Of a stretch of 5,898 nt of DNA, positions 5,765 through 5,898 are shown piece by piece. Source of the stretch: Bacteroidales bacterium (GTDB lineage: Bacteria; Bacteroidota; Bacteroidia; Bacteroidales; WCHB1-69); contig JAISTU010000140.1 of the NCBI GenBank assembly GCA_031272415.1, forward strand, positions 1 through 5,898, in the 5' to 3' direction. Made by a program: the position numbers and the translations under genes. The notes under the pieces are model-generated. The model saw nothing but the letters and a program-made list of their open reading frames with translations, was not told where the DNA came from and did not search any database. The stretch's first letter is position 1. Each line of letters opens with the position of its first letter.

Positions 5765-5854
5765 GGGAGAAAAATGTTCTAAAATCAGACAAAATACACA
5801 ATAATATCGGTGATTTGACGTTATAGAAACAATGTAAGATAAAACTTCAATAAA

Positions 5855-5898
5855 ATGAAAGATAGAATAGAAGAAGACAACAAACATTATTACACCGG
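5855..5898 (+). CDS. Possible start of a gene cut by the window edge
   Basis: An open frame starts at ATG 5855 and reads MKDRIEEDNKHYYT before leaving the window. The composition (charged, then aromatic) is protein-like, and the position, about 100 nt beyond a terminator on the same strand, fits a new transcription unit. With 14 complete codons no family can be recognised. There is no clear Shine-Dalgarno site, as with the oxidoreductase gene in this window. It could be a chance frame. Confidence 0.4.
   Translation, partial: MKDRIEEDNKHYYT

Noticed and set aside
5815..5840. TTGAC-type promoter before the partial gene at 5855
   Set aside because: TTGACG at 5815-5820 has only TAAGAT after a 14-nt spacer and no TAnnTTTG at a proper distance, so neither promoter type is matched.

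Overview
The window looks like a stretch of a Bacteroidota chromosome. The DNA is AT-rich. Two promoter-like sites resemble the Bacteroidota -7 element (TAnnTTTG). Shine-Dalgarno sequences are mostly absent. The spacer before the first gene carries a large AT-rich palindrome and a short tandem repeat. This assignment is an inference; no marker gene is present to name a genus.

Layout: positions 1-376 are non-coding. They hold a 95-bp imperfect palindrome (122-216), a CTACACT heptamer array (246-283), an A-tract/T-tract block (283-305), a promoter-like element (322-329) and a 14-bp direct repeat in the presumed leader. A 614-residue LeuT-type sodium:amino-acid symporter follows (377-2221). Its stop overlaps the start of a 34-codon single-helix membrane protein (2218-2322), which resembles the MetS-type small subunit of such transporters. 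After a 131-bp spacer with its own promoter-like site comes a 1074-residue multidomain oxidoreductase (2454-5678). Its domains, in order, are a [2Fe-2S] ferredoxin, an FAD/NAD disulfide-reductase fold, a double [4Fe-4S] ferredoxin, a BFD-type [2Fe-2S] domain and a D-amino-acid-oxidase-type FAD domain. A hairpin terminator (5725-5757) closes this unit, and the first codons of another possible gene run off the right edge.

Taken together, the three genes look like an amino-acid use module. The transporter pair would import an amino acid or small amine with sodium. The fused enzyme would oxidise it at the C-terminal flavin and pass electrons through its iron-sulfur clusters to the N-terminal FAD/NAD half. 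In hydrogen cyanide synthase (HcnABC), heterotetrameric sarcosine oxidase and archaeal L-proline dehydrogenase, the equivalent parts are split over separate subunits; here they form one chain. The substrate and the final electron acceptor cannot be read from the sequence, and pairing the transporter with the enzyme rests only on adjacency.
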